A stretch of DNA of 64,000 bases. It comes from Paraglaciecola arctica BSs20135 (lineage in GTDB: Bacteria > Pseudomonadota > Gammaproteobacteria > Enterobacterales > Alteromonadaceae). Below, one piece after another: positions 53,407 to 61,824 of the stretch. The notes under the pieces are model-generated. The model did not search any database. It saw only the letters and a program-made list of their open reading frames with translations, and was not told the DNA's origin. Numbering within the stretch: position 1 is the stretch's first letter; each line of letters begins with the position of its first letter. The position numbers were made by a program, and so were the translations under genes. Location: positions 1 through 64,000 of the forward strand of contig NZ_BAEO01000021.1 in assembly GCF_000314995.1 (NCBI RefSeq), read 5' to 3'.

Positions 53407-54696
53407 ATGGATAATTCACATATACATTTGGATATTGTCGGAGGGATTGCTGGCGATATGTTTATTAGTGCTTTGTTGGATGCATTTGAACCGCTTCAGT
53501 TTGAGGTGCTTTCGAATATTAAGCAGGTAATTCCAGAGAGTATTGGTATAGCTGTTTTATCAAATGGCTTAAACTCGGGTATTAGCGGCCTTAACTTCAG
53601 TCTGAAGCTTAACAGTGCAGACTGTAAGTCTGAACAGCATAAACCTGATGATGATCATAGGCCCTCTGACAATCATGGACATCAGCATAGTCACGGGCAT
53701 AAGCATCATAAACATTCCAATGAAACGACTTATAAATATTTATGCGAACTATTAAGAAGCAGTAGCCTAAAAGCCGAGGTGACTGAAATAGCGTTGGCCT
53801 TATTGACTATTATTGGTAAGGCCGAGGCAAAAATTCATAATAAAACCCTAGATGATGTTCACTTTCATGAGTTAGCAGATTGGGATTCTTTAATGGATGT
53901 AGTAGCTGTTGCTGTTATTCTTAATGGCTTATCAAAATGTACCTGGAGTTGCTCTAAACTACCTTTAGGTAGTGGGTTGGCCGAGACTCAACATGGCCTT
54001 ATCCCCGTACCTGCACCAGCAACTGCGGAAATATTACTCGGCTTCGAGTTTTTCGACGACAATATTAAAGGCGAACGTATTACGCCAACTGGTGCTGCAA
54101 TACTCCACTATTTACGGAAAACCGGTTTAATGACTATGCTGCCTCAAGGGCACTTAGTGGCTACGGGTTATGGCTTAGGGACTAAAGTGTTTCCAGGCAT
54201 GCCAAATATTTTACGAGCATTACATTTTAGCAAAAGTATCGCAGAAAATTCGCTGCAAGATAAACAACCAGATACGGTAGTTGTTATTGAGTTCGATATT
54301 GATGATATGACCGGTGAAGAGCTTGCATTATCTCTCGATATATTGAGAGCGCAACAAGGTGTTATTGATGTTGTCGTGCTATCAGTACGTGGCAAAAAAA
54401 ATCGTTCAGTAGAGTGCATTCGTGTGTTGGCATCATGCGCATCTTATCAGAATGTTATAGATACCTGTTTCAACCAAACCAGTACTATTGGTTTGCGATA
54501 CCGATTTGAAACAAGGCAACATCTACACCGTGATAATTACCAAGTTCAAGGCCTTGCATGTAAAAGTGTGACTCGTCCTAATGGGGATGTAACCTGTAAA
54601 ATAGAACATGATGAGCTTAGCTCTTTAGAAACCTTGAACCAACGTAGAAGGTTGAAATACCAAATAGAAGTATTAAGTGAAGGTAGTACTTCATGA
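53407..54696 (+). CDS. larC: Nickel insertion protein LarC
   Basis: A 429-residue cyclometallase that inserts nickel into the pincer mononucleotide using CTP. It begins HIHLDIVGGIAGDMFISALLDA, the family start, and contains the DVHFHELADWDSL active region (about 155). A His-rich linker around residues 81-102 (several HGH/HKHH clusters) probably binds nickel. The protein is unbroken here, unlike species where larC is split by a programmed frameshift. The ATG at 53407 with GGAAG five bases before it is chosen over an in-frame ATG at 53395. Its stop overlaps the larE start. Confidence 0.92.
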   Translation: MDNSHIHLDIVGGIAGDMFISALLDAFEPLQFEVLSNIKQVIPESIGIAVLSNGLNSGISGLNFSLKLNSADCKSEQHKPDDDHRPSDNHGHQHSHGHKHHKHSNETTYKYLCELLRSSSLKAEVTEIALALLTIIGKAEAKIHNKTLDDVHFHELADWDSLMDVVAVAVILNGLSKCTWSCSKLPLGSGLAETQHGLIPVPAPATAEILLGFEFFDDNIKGERITPTGAAILHYLRKTGLMTMLPQGHLVATGYGLGTKVFPGMPNILRALHFSKSIAENSLQDKQPDTVVVIEFDIDDMTGEELALSLDILRAQQGVIDVVVLSVRGKKNRSVECIRVLASCASYQNVIDTCFNQTSTIGLRYRFETRQHLHRDNYQVQGLACKSVTRPNGDVTCKIEHDELSSLETLNQRRRLKYQIEVLSEGSTS

Positions 54697-55505
54697 TGAA
54701 TGAAAAAGTAGCTGAATTGATTGTTTTCTTTAATCAGTTTGAAGAGTTTTGTATAGCCGTCAGTGGTGGTATAGATAGTATGCTACTCGCGTACATTGCT
54801 AATCGATTTTCTAGCGCTGAAGTAAAAATTGTGCATGCATTCTCTCCGGCAGTACCGCAAGCAGCTTTAGATAGAGTGAAAGCACATGCACAAGCTTACC
54901 AATGGGATCTTGAAGTGATTGACGCCAACGAATTTGATGACGTCAATTATATAAATAACCCGGTGAATCGTTGTTATTTTTGCAAAAGTAACTTGTATAC
55001 GCGGGTCGCAGAACATGGCAATGGAATCATTTTCTCTGGTACTAATGTTGATGATTTAGGCGATGTTAGACCGGGTTTAACCGCAGCTACTGAACAAAAC
55101 GTTTTGCACCCTTACGTTGAAGTTGGCATTAATAAAAAAGAGATTTATGAGATTGCGGCATTTTACGGCTTAACAGAATTGTCTGCTTTACCCTCACAGC
55201 CTTGCTTAGCAAGTAGAGTCGAGACTGGAATTAAAATTAAGCCTGATGACATGAAGTTTATAGATAGTGTTGAAGAAAAAGTACGTCACTTTTTACCAAC
55301 TTTCAAAAATATTAGGTGCAGAATTTCTCAACAAGGTATTTTTGTTGAGTTAGACAGAATGCCCGAAAAAGTCCCCTTAGAGCTTTTATCTTATAACTTG
55401 AGCGAATATTGTGCCAATCAAGGCCGAATATTTTCAGGTATGAAAGTTTATCAAAAAGGTTCAGCGTTTCTTAATGGACTAAACCATGGAGCAACGAATG
55501 GATAA
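54693..55505 (+). CDS. larE: Sulfur transferase LarE
   Basis: A 270-residue PP-loop enzyme that adenylates and thiolates the dicarboxylated pyridine precursor. The PP-loop AVSGGIDSMLL is at residues 22-32, RCYFCK (Cys94, Cys97) follows, and PCLASRVETG carries Cys171, which corresponds to the sulfur-donating cysteine of the Lactobacillus enzyme. It overlaps larC by four bases and larB by eight, so the set is translationally coupled. Confidence 0.92.
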   Translation: MMNEKVAELIVFFNQFEEFCIAVSGGIDSMLLAYIANRFSSAEVKIVHAFSPAVPQAALDRVKAHAQAYQWDLEVIDANEFDDVNYINNPVNRCYFCKSNLYTRVAEHGNGIIFSGTNVDDLGDVRPGLTAATEQNVLHPYVEVGINKKEIYEIAAFYGLTELSALPSQPCLASRVETGIKIKPDDMKFIDSVEEKVRHFLPTFKNIRCRISQQGIFVELDRMPEKVPLELLSYNLSEYCANQGRIFSGMKVYQKGSAFLNGLNHGATNG

Positions 55506-56154
55506 CTTTATTTGGGACAAAGATAGGAAGGCAAGAACTGGCATTGCGGAAGCTGTGTTTTGTTTGCATAAAAGCGCACAAGATCTTCATCCCATCATCC
55601 GTTTTAATATTGAGAATTCTACTCCCGTACTGTTAACACGATTATCGCAACAACAATGGCTTGCCTTGCCATTAGAGCTGCAAAATGCGCTTGATTATGA
55701 TGAGTGTTCAGAAACGGCGATAATTAATGGTTCGCAAAAATTATCCACTAAAAATGATGTTTGTATTGTAAGCGCTGGGACTTCTGATCAGGCGGTCGCC
55801 ATGGAAGCTAAACGCACCTTAGCATTTAATGGATACCAAGCTCCAATATTTGCAGATCTGGGGGTCGCAGGGCTTTGGCGGTTGATGGAAAAAATAGATG
55901 AACTTCGTCAATACAAGATCATTATCGCGTTAGCAGGAATGGAGGGAGCACTCTTTAGTGTCTTAGCAGGCCTTGTTAGGGCACCTATAATCGCCGTACC
56001 TATATCAGTAGGTTATGGTGTTTCAGCAGGGGGAAATACAGCATTAGGTAGTGCATTAGCTTCCTGCTCTCCGGGAATATTGACTGTAAATATTGATAAT
56101 GGTTTTGGTGCAGCCAATGCTGCAATAAAAATTTTAAACCAATTTAGTGAGTAA
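55498..56154 (+). CDS. larB: Pyridinium-3,5-biscarboxylate mononucleotide synthase LarB
   Basis: A 218-residue protein that carboxylates nicotinic acid adenine dinucleotide, the first step of pincer-cofactor synthesis. The C-terminal half is the PurE/AIR-carboxylase-like domain (VCIVSAGTSDQAVAMEAKRT, later VPISVGYGVSAGGNTALGSAL). The ATG at 55498 has GGAG six bases upstream; an in-frame ATG at 55486 is an alternative. It overlaps larE and precedes the nickel permease by five bases. Confidence 0.92.
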   Translation: MDNFIWDKDRKARTGIAEAVFCLHKSAQDLHPIIRFNIENSTPVLLTRLSQQQWLALPLELQNALDYDECSETAIINGSQKLSTKNDVCIVSAGTSDQAVAMEAKRTLAFNGYQAPIFADLGVAGLWRLMEKIDELRQYKIIIALAGMEGALFSVLAGLVRAPIIAVPISVGYGVSAGGNTALGSALASCSPGILTVNIDNGFGAANAAIKILNQFSE

Positions 56155-56159
56155 TAAAA

Positions 56160-56792
56160 ATGATTGATGGAGATTTTTTAGCGGCAGTCTTAACCGGAAT
56201 AATGTTTGGTATTATCCACGCTTTTGACGTAGACCATATAGTCGCTATGGCAACTTTTTCGGAACAAAAAAACAAAAATAAGCAAATATTAACTTACGCT
56301 TTTAAATGGGGGACTGGTCACGGAGGTATTTTATTATTGTTAGGTATGTTACTGATTTTTATTGGTTTTCAGCTACCTAATTGGTTTGTTCATTATTCTG
56401 AAATAATGGTGGGAGTTTTGCTCATCTATTTGGGGGTAAAATTATTAGTATTGCTACATCGGAAAGGTACCTTTAGTGTACCTGAATCATTAGATCTAGC
56501 CGCCAGATCTTTAAATAAACATGACCACACACCCTTATTCATTGGCATGTTGCATGGTGTTGCAGGAAGTGCTCCCTTACTGGCATTGCTTCCCAATATG
56601 CTAGAAACCCAATTTTTGTTGCACATTAGCTTATTTTCGATAGGTTGTTTGTTTGGCATGTTTTGCTTCGGCTATATTTTTGGTTCATATCAAGTCTATA
56701 TAAAGCAAAAGAAAGAGAAGCTTGCTAAGGCATTTACGCAATTGTTGGGTATTGGATCAATAGGATTAGGTGCATATTGGGTCTTCAGTTAA
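56160..56792 (+). CDS. Nickel/cobalt permease-like membrane protein
   Basis: A 210-residue polytopic protein with about six membrane segments. The first carries HAFDVDHI, the HX4DH signature of NiCoT-type nickel/cobalt permeases, followed by GTGHGG in the next helix. It is shorter than NixA/HoxN (about 330) and nearer the UreH-like compact forms. Last gene of the gntK-larA-larC-larE-larB operon, five bases after larB, so it most likely brings in the nickel needed for the cofactor. Confidence 0.85.
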   Translation: MIDGDFLAAVLTGIMFGIIHAFDVDHIVAMATFSEQKNKNKQILTYAFKWGTGHGGILLLLGMLLIFIGFQLPNWFVHYSEIMVGVLLIYLGVKLLVLLHRKGTFSVPESLDLAARSLNKHDHTPLFIGMLHGVAGSAPLLALLPNMLETQFLLHISLFSIGCLFGMFCFGYIFGSYQVYIKQKKEKLAKAFTQLLGIGSIGLGAYWVFS

Positions 56793-57118
56793 TTACATAA
56801 ATAAGCAAGTTTGTATTTTGTATTGTTTGCTAGATCTTGGATCCACCATCGCCGCAGTGTTTTAGTCGCTTCCTTGTAGTGGCAAACAATATTTTCTGTT
56901 CAAGTGCCGCTACTCACGAAACGTCATAGCCAACAAATCCCTGTGTTGCTCTATTATGGTTTCCTATTCTTGGGCGCTGCGCCTTGCCATTATCAATTCT
57001 GATAGATTTCTAAGTTGACACTGTGCTCTGCTAAATCAAATATATAGAGCAGGAAGTTCATCGGACGATACATTCCTTCCTTAATTATCGAACAAAAAAA
57101 AGCATATTAAATTTCATT

Positions 57119-57129
57119 TAGTGGGATTA
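57119..57129 (+). promoter_or_regulatory. FadR-type operator, copy 6
   Basis: TAGTGGGATTA, exact match to TNRTGGGATTA, in the leader region of the TonB receptor gene, with near matches at 57181 and 57245. Confidence 0.55.
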
Positions 57130-57277
57130 AGAAAGATATTTAAATTTTTATTTTATACTAAAAATTAGTTTTTCATTAGTTAACCCCATTTATATAGGCC
57201 GTTTTGGAGGTTTTTTCTTCGTAAACTCATTGTTTTATCTTATTTAAAGGGATTAAATATTTCTTGCAATTGATTAT

Positions 57278-57288
57278 TGGTGGGATTA
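57278..57288 (+). promoter_or_regulatory. FadR-type operator, copy 7
   Basis: TGGTGGGATTA, 89 bp before the TonB receptor ATG, in a context (ATTGGTGGGATTAAATTGG) nearly the same as that of copy 1 at 38522. Confidence 0.62.
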
Positions 57289-57377
57289 AATTGGTTTCAT
57301 TCTATACTGGTACAAAAATCAAGCGTCTTAATTGAGATTAACAAAAGATAAAAAACCAACATTTGGGGAATACTAAA

Positions 57378-59711
57378 ATGAGAATGAATAATTTTGTAAT
57401 AAAACCTTTAGCAGCCGCGATTGCCTTGTCAATTTCAGTCGACGTAGCTATAGCTGCCGAATCCAATGAAGTGCAGGGAGCTGCAATGGAAAAAAAGGTC
57501 GAGAGTAAGAATCTTGAGCTTGAAACTATTGTTGTAACTTCACAACGTCGAGTGCAGACATTACAGGAGGTTCCGATCAGTGTTACTGCTTTTTCTTCTG
57601 AAGCTTTGGAAAAAGGCGGTATTGTTGAAGCTCGGGATTATTTGTCTCAAACCCCAAACGTATCATTTAGTGAGGATGGAGGCGCAGGAAGTCGAAGTGT
57701 AAATATAAGTGTGCGTGGGGTAAGTAATGTTGGTTTAGGTGAGGTAGTTACTGCGAATTCTATTGGGTTTTACATCGATGAGTTAAATGTAGGGAGTGTG
57801 TCTACAGGAACCATTAACCCTCAATTGCAGGATATGCAACGTATTGAAGTTTTGAGGGGACCACAAGGGACATATTTTGGACGTAACTCATTGGGTGGGG
57901 CACTCAACATCAGTACCAAATTACCCGATGAAGAATTATACGGAGAGGTTTCTGTCAACGCAGCAAGTTTTGGTACTTTAGGTGGTGAAGGTATTTTTAA
58001 CCTACCTATATCCGATAAATTAATGATGCGCGCTGTGTATTCGTATAATGAATCGGATGGTGAAGTTGAAAATATAAACCCTGACGGATCTGATCTTGGA
58101 TATGAACACACAAGCGGCCGTATAGCGCTAAGAGCACTACCAACTGATGAATTGACCATTGACCTGTCGGTAACTTATACAAATGAAGATGAAGGTGGAG
58201 ATATAACAGTACCCACGGGAGTTATTAATTTAGATAGTCAAAGTATTTTTGGTTCTGATTTTAAGGCAATTGATGAGTTACCCTCTTACCCTCAAAATGA
58301 TAGTAAGGTAAACCGTAATTTAGTTGAATTAAATGATAATGAGTTTTCGATTGTAAATTTAAGAGTCGCCTATGATTTTGATGGTTTTGAATTCAAATCT
58401 ATCACAGGCCTTATTGATAGTTCGACTAGTCGAGCATTTGATCTAGATAGTACTAGTGTCGACGCTCTACGACGCTTTAATGAATATGAAGCGACCTCCT
58501 TTAGTCAAGAGCTACGTTTGCAAAGCACCGCTGTTCAAGAGTTTGATTGGACGGTAGGCCTGTTTTATGCTGAAGACGATATCGAGCAATTTAACTCAAT
58601 TCAAGCGGGAGCTGATACTTCTTATACAAATCCGAATACTGGAGAAGTCATTGGGCTATTACCTCCAATTCCAGCTGGATTTCGAATTAATGAAAACAAT
58701 CGAGTGTTTAAGACCGAAAGTATCGCGTTATTTGGTGAAACCGTTTGGCATATGAATGAGCAATGGGATCTCACTTTGGGGGCTCGTTATACTCAAGATG
58801 ACGTTAAAAACGAAGCCTTTGATCGTTTTGCTTTTGAATCTCCAGTACTCGATAGTAAAGGTGATGTATCGTTCAATGATTTTTCACCTAAGGTTGTGGT
58901 GAAATATACGGCTAGTGACGACTTAAATATCTATGCATCTGTTTCTCAAGGTTATAAGTCTGGTGGTATAGACTTTTCTAATGATGGTAGCGAAGCTAGC
59001 AATTTTAAACCAGAGGAGTTATCCAGTTACGAAATTGGCTTCAAATCAAGCTTGCTTGATAGCCGCGTAAACCTGTCAGCGGCGCTGTTTTATTTAGATT
59101 GGACTAATTTACAAGTGCAATCTAATTTTTTAAGGGTCCCTGGTGATATTAGTTCAGCAGTAGAAAAAACCCTTAACGCAGCTGAAGTTTCAGCTACTGG
59201 TGTTGAGTTTGAATTAACGGCGTTACTTTCCGAAGGTTTAATCGCTAGTTTTAGCGGTGGTTATTTAAATTCAGAATTTGATAGTTTTGATAATGCAATA
59301 ATCAAAGGAACTACTACTCCAGTTAGTTTGAGTGGTGAGTCTTTACCCAATACTCCTGAGCTAACCTTAAGTGGCTCTTTAGATTATACATACCCTGTTG
59401 GTGATTCTGGTATGGAAGGGTTCGTACGTGCAGAGTGGAACTATCGCGATGAATCAGCAAGTAACTTAGAAGCCGTTGCTTCAAATGCCGGTTTGTTAGA
59501 TTTACCTGCATTTCCTTATCAGATTGATTCATACAATGTAGTTAATCTTCGTGTCGGATTGAGAAATGATAACTTTCGGATCAATGCTTATGTCGAAAAT
59601 CTTTTTGACGAACAATATTATACCGGTACTGGAGATGGTTTTGGTTTGTCAGGCATACGTGTGAAACCACATAGCACTGTGCTTGGTGTCAAATTCACCT
59701 ATATGATGTAA
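57378..59711 (+). CDS. TonB-dependent outer-membrane receptor
   Basis: A 777-residue receptor: signal peptide (PLAAAIALSISVDVAIAA), TonB-box region LETIVVTSQRRVQTLQEVP, plug (GVSNVGLGE, IEVLRGPQGTYFGRNSLGG) and a barrel ending in a Met/Tyr-rich strand (VLGVKFTYMM). Of the subgroup common in marine Alteromonadales and sphingomonads that takes up organic compounds rather than siderophores. The ATG at 57378 has GGGGAA upstream. Four FadR-type motifs in its leader point to co-regulation with the oxidoreductase and lar operons, so it is probably their outer-membrane importer. Confidence 0.9.
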   Translation: MRMNNFVIKPLAAAIALSISVDVAIAAESNEVQGAAMEKKVESKNLELETIVVTSQRRVQTLQEVPISVTAFSSEALEKGGIVEARDYLSQTPNVSFSEDGGAGSRSVNISVRGVSNVGLGEVVTANSIGFYIDELNVGSVSTGTINPQLQDMQRIEVLRGPQGTYFGRNSLGGALNISTKLPDEELYGEVSVNAASFGTLGGEGIFNLPISDKLMMRAVYSYNESDGEVENINPDGSDLGYEHTSGRIALRALPTDELTIDLSVTYTNEDEGGDITVPTGVINLDSQSIFGSDFKAIDELPSYPQNDSKVNRNLVELNDNEFSIVNLRVAYDFDGFEFKSITGLIDSSTSRAFDLDSTSVDALRRFNEYEATSFSQELRLQSTAVQEFDWTVGLFYAEDDIEQFNSIQAGADTSYTNPNTGEVIGLLPPIPAGFRINENNRVFKTESIALFGETVWHMNEQWDLTLGARYTQDDVKNEAFDRFAFESPVLDSKGDVSFNDFSPKVVVKYTASDDLNIYASVSQGYKSGGIDFSNDGSEASNFKPEELSSYEIGFKSSLLDSRVNLSAALFYLDWTNLQVQSNFLRVPGDISSAVEKTLNAAEVSATGVEFELTALLSEGLIASFSGGYLNSEFDSFDNAIIKGTTTPVSLSGESLPNTPELTLSGSLDYTYPVGDSGMEGFVRAEWNYRDESASNLEAVASNAGLLDLPAFPYQIDSYNVVNLRVGLRNDNFRINAYVENLFDEQYYTGTGDGFGLSGIRVKPHSTVLGVKFTYMM

Positions 59712-59734
59712 CAGTAAAGATAATTAGATGAATT

Positions 59735-59760
59735 AGTCTCGAATTAATTTGAGACTTTCT
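59735..59760 (+). terminator. Terminator of the TonB receptor gene
   Basis: AGTCTCGAA pairs with TTTGAGACT (one G-T) around TTAA, followed by TTCTCTTC, 23 bp after the receptor stop. Confidence 0.65.
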
Positions 59761-59841
59761 CTTCAAAAAAAGAGTTATCCGTTTTGATAAAGTGCCAAAC
59801 CTTTAAATCAAAATAACGTGGTAACTCTTATGTTGCATTCT

Positions 59842-59876
59842 AATAATCCCGCTTTTAATTACAAAGCGGGATTATT
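59842..59876. terminator. Strong 14-bp-stem hairpin
   Basis: AATAATCCCGCTTT (59842-59855) and AAAGCGGGATTATT (59863-59876) pair perfectly around a 7-base loop. It is either a second, bidirectional terminator or a small mobile hairpin. The surrounding 392-bp stretch 59712-60103 shows no gene. Confidence 0.6.
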
Positions 59877-60103
59877 CCATTTAAGGGACGGTCAAAAATT
59901 CTTATCTAAGCGTTGTCGTTTAGTAACGCTCCCATTCCCATGTTCAACCCTAAAGGGGTAGATGGGTAAAATGGAGCTCTTCATAGTTGTCAACGAGCGC
60001 TATTACTTCAGCTGCCTGATACTGGACATTTGCGTTAATCAAGAAACATAGAGGTTGAAAAAGTGAATCTACATTGCGGGACTACATTAAAGAAGGTTTT
60101 TGT

Positions 60104-61468
60104 ATGAGAGAGATAAATATCAGCATAATTGTCGTATTTGTTGTTTCGTTATTTCTGGTGTCGTGTGAAAACGATAGTAGTGTGACATCCAAAATTACGA
60201 GTGCAGTACCTCCTAATATTGTCATTATATTGGCAGATGATATGGGATTTGGAGATCTAAGCATAAATGGCTCAGGCAAAATTAAAACGCCAGCCATTGA
60301 TCAACTCGCAAGAACTGGTTTCAATTTTACGCAGTTTTATGCCAGTGCGAATATTTGTTCACCTTCACGTGCTGGATTAATGACGGGTAGATATCCGATC
60401 CGTACCAGCCTTGGTTACAATGTTATCACCGCAGGCGACACTCATGGACTTCCGAAAACCGAAGATACTCTTGCTGAATTAGCTCTACGCGCTGATTATC
60501 GCACCATGTTGATTGGTAAATGGCATCTGGGCCGCTTTCCAGAACATGCACCGATGAAACATGGATTTGAAACGTTTTATGGTGTTCCACACAGCAATGA
60601 CATGGCTAATTTTGCTCTTTACTCGGGCGATAATATTGTGGAGCAACCGGTTGAACAGTCGACCTTGACCCTGCGTTATACAGAAAAGTCAGTATCTTTT
60701 ATTGATGCAAATGCGAAACATCCTTTTCTTCTATTTGTGTCACACACCATGCCGCATATTCCATTATATGCGTCCGAAGATTTTGCCGGAAAATCGGATG
60801 CCGGGGTTTATGGCGACGTAGTTGAAGAATTAGATTATAGCACTGGCAAGATTGTTGCGGCTTTGAAACGAAACGGGATATTCGACAATAGCATCATAAT
60901 CATAACCAGCGATAATGGTCCCTTTTTTGAAGGGGCAACGGCAGGCCTTAAAGGTGGTAAGGGATCTACATATGAAGGCGCTTATCGTGTACCGTTGATC
61001 ATCTCCTGGCCTGCTGGCATTGCCAATCCGGCGGTGACAGATGCGATTGCGATGAATATTGATATTTTGCCGACTATTGCCGAGGCTATTGAAAGTAAAC
61101 CAGCAGCCAGTATAATTGATGGACGCAGCCTGTTGCCATTGCTGCGTGGAGCTGAGAAAAGCCCCCATGAATATCTCTATTATTTCAATAATGAAGATGT
61201 GGTTGGTATTCGTAATCAGCAGTGGAAATATCTGACCCACACCTATTACCGGCGCTCCATCGGAGCACTTGAGAAATTTGATCAACTCGATGGATTTAAA
61301 ACATCCTACGACCTTCTATTTGCAGCAAATAATAGTGGCGGAGAAGAATATAGCATGGCGGCCCGTCAGCCAGAAATTGTGGCCCTATTGAAAGCCGAAA
61401 TAAGTAGGGCAAGAGCGGAGTTCGATGTACATCGAACGCGGCCTAAAGATAAGACTTTTCCAGAATAG
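60104..61468 (+). CDS. Lipoprotein sulfatase (formylglycine-type)
   Basis: A 454-residue type I sulfatase. The signal sequence ends in a lipobox (SLFLVSC, Cys21), so it is anchored in the envelope. Metal-binding LADDMG (Asp45, Asp46), the active-site CSPSR with Cys85 (to become formylglycine), GKWHLG, and SDNGPF are all present. It hydrolyses sulfate esters of sugars, sterols or phenols; length and motifs suggest the arylsulfatase A/N-acetylgalactosamine-sulfatase-like group. The ATG at 60104 has AGAAGG upstream. No maturase gene is in the window. Its base composition looks richer in G+C than its neighbours. Confidence 0.9.
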   Translation: MREINISIIVVFVVSLFLVSCENDSSVTSKITSAVPPNIVIILADDMGFGDLSINGSGKIKTPAIDQLARTGFNFTQFYASANICSPSRAGLMTGRYPIRTSLGYNVITAGDTHGLPKTEDTLAELALRADYRTMLIGKWHLGRFPEHAPMKHGFETFYGVPHSNDMANFALYSGDNIVEQPVEQSTLTLRYTEKSVSFIDANAKHPFLLFVSHTMPHIPLYASEDFAGKSDAGVYGDVVEELDYSTGKIVAALKRNGIFDNSIIIITSDNGPFFEGATAGLKGGKGSTYEGAYRVPLIISWPAGIANPAVTDAIAMNIDILPTIAEAIESKPAASIIDGRSLLPLLRGAEKSPHEYLYYFNNEDVVGIRNQQWKYLTHTYYRRSIGALEKFDQLDGFKTSYDLLFAANNSGGEEYSMAARQPEIVALLKAEISRARAEFDVHRTRPKDKTFPE

Positions 61469-61520
61469 GAAGCTAGTCACTCACCTTTACGTTGGTAATT
61501 TAGCCGCGTATTGTAAATCT

Positions 61521-61536
61521 CGGGGGCTTGCCCCCG
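61521..61536. terminator. G+C-rich hairpin after the sulfatase gene
   Basis: CGGGGG/CCCCCG around CTTG, 52 bp after the sulfatase stop, without a T-run. The remaining gene-free stretch 61469-61824 shows nothing else I can support. Confidence 0.45.
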
Positions 61537-61824
61537 TGTTATCTGTCCCTCTTACTTTAGTCATTTTAGGGAGTCAGGTAATAAGCCCCAGTTCTGCGTT
61601 TGGTGCTTTAACTCAATGAATTAGTCCTGACTTCATTTGCTATTTCTGTTTGATATAGGGCGGTACTTTAAGTTAAAACCTTAAAATTAAAGTAATAATC
61701 ATTCTTTATTACTTAACCTAAACTCTGGTTAAGACGTGCCGCTGCCCTAAAAGTAACTGTAACGAAAACAATATCTTAGATGGTTAGAATTGATTTACTA
61801 GGCATTAAACATATCCAGTGCTGC

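Larger units (their letters stand above)
56793..57377. other. 585-bp gene-free stretch with regulator sites and a possible IS relic
   Basis: No intact gene. The right part holds two exact FadR-type motifs (57119-57129, 57278-57288) and two near matches (57181-57191 minus strand, 57245-57255). On the minus strand from 56990 a frame starts MARRSAQE, stops, then ETIIEQ; this resembles the N-terminus of IS66-type small transposase subunits and could be a relic, but it is too short and broken to call. Confidence 0.4.

Noticed and set aside
60830-61285. 151-codon minus-strand ORF inside the sulfatase gene
   Set aside because: Antisense shadow of a conserved sulfatase region; no independent support.
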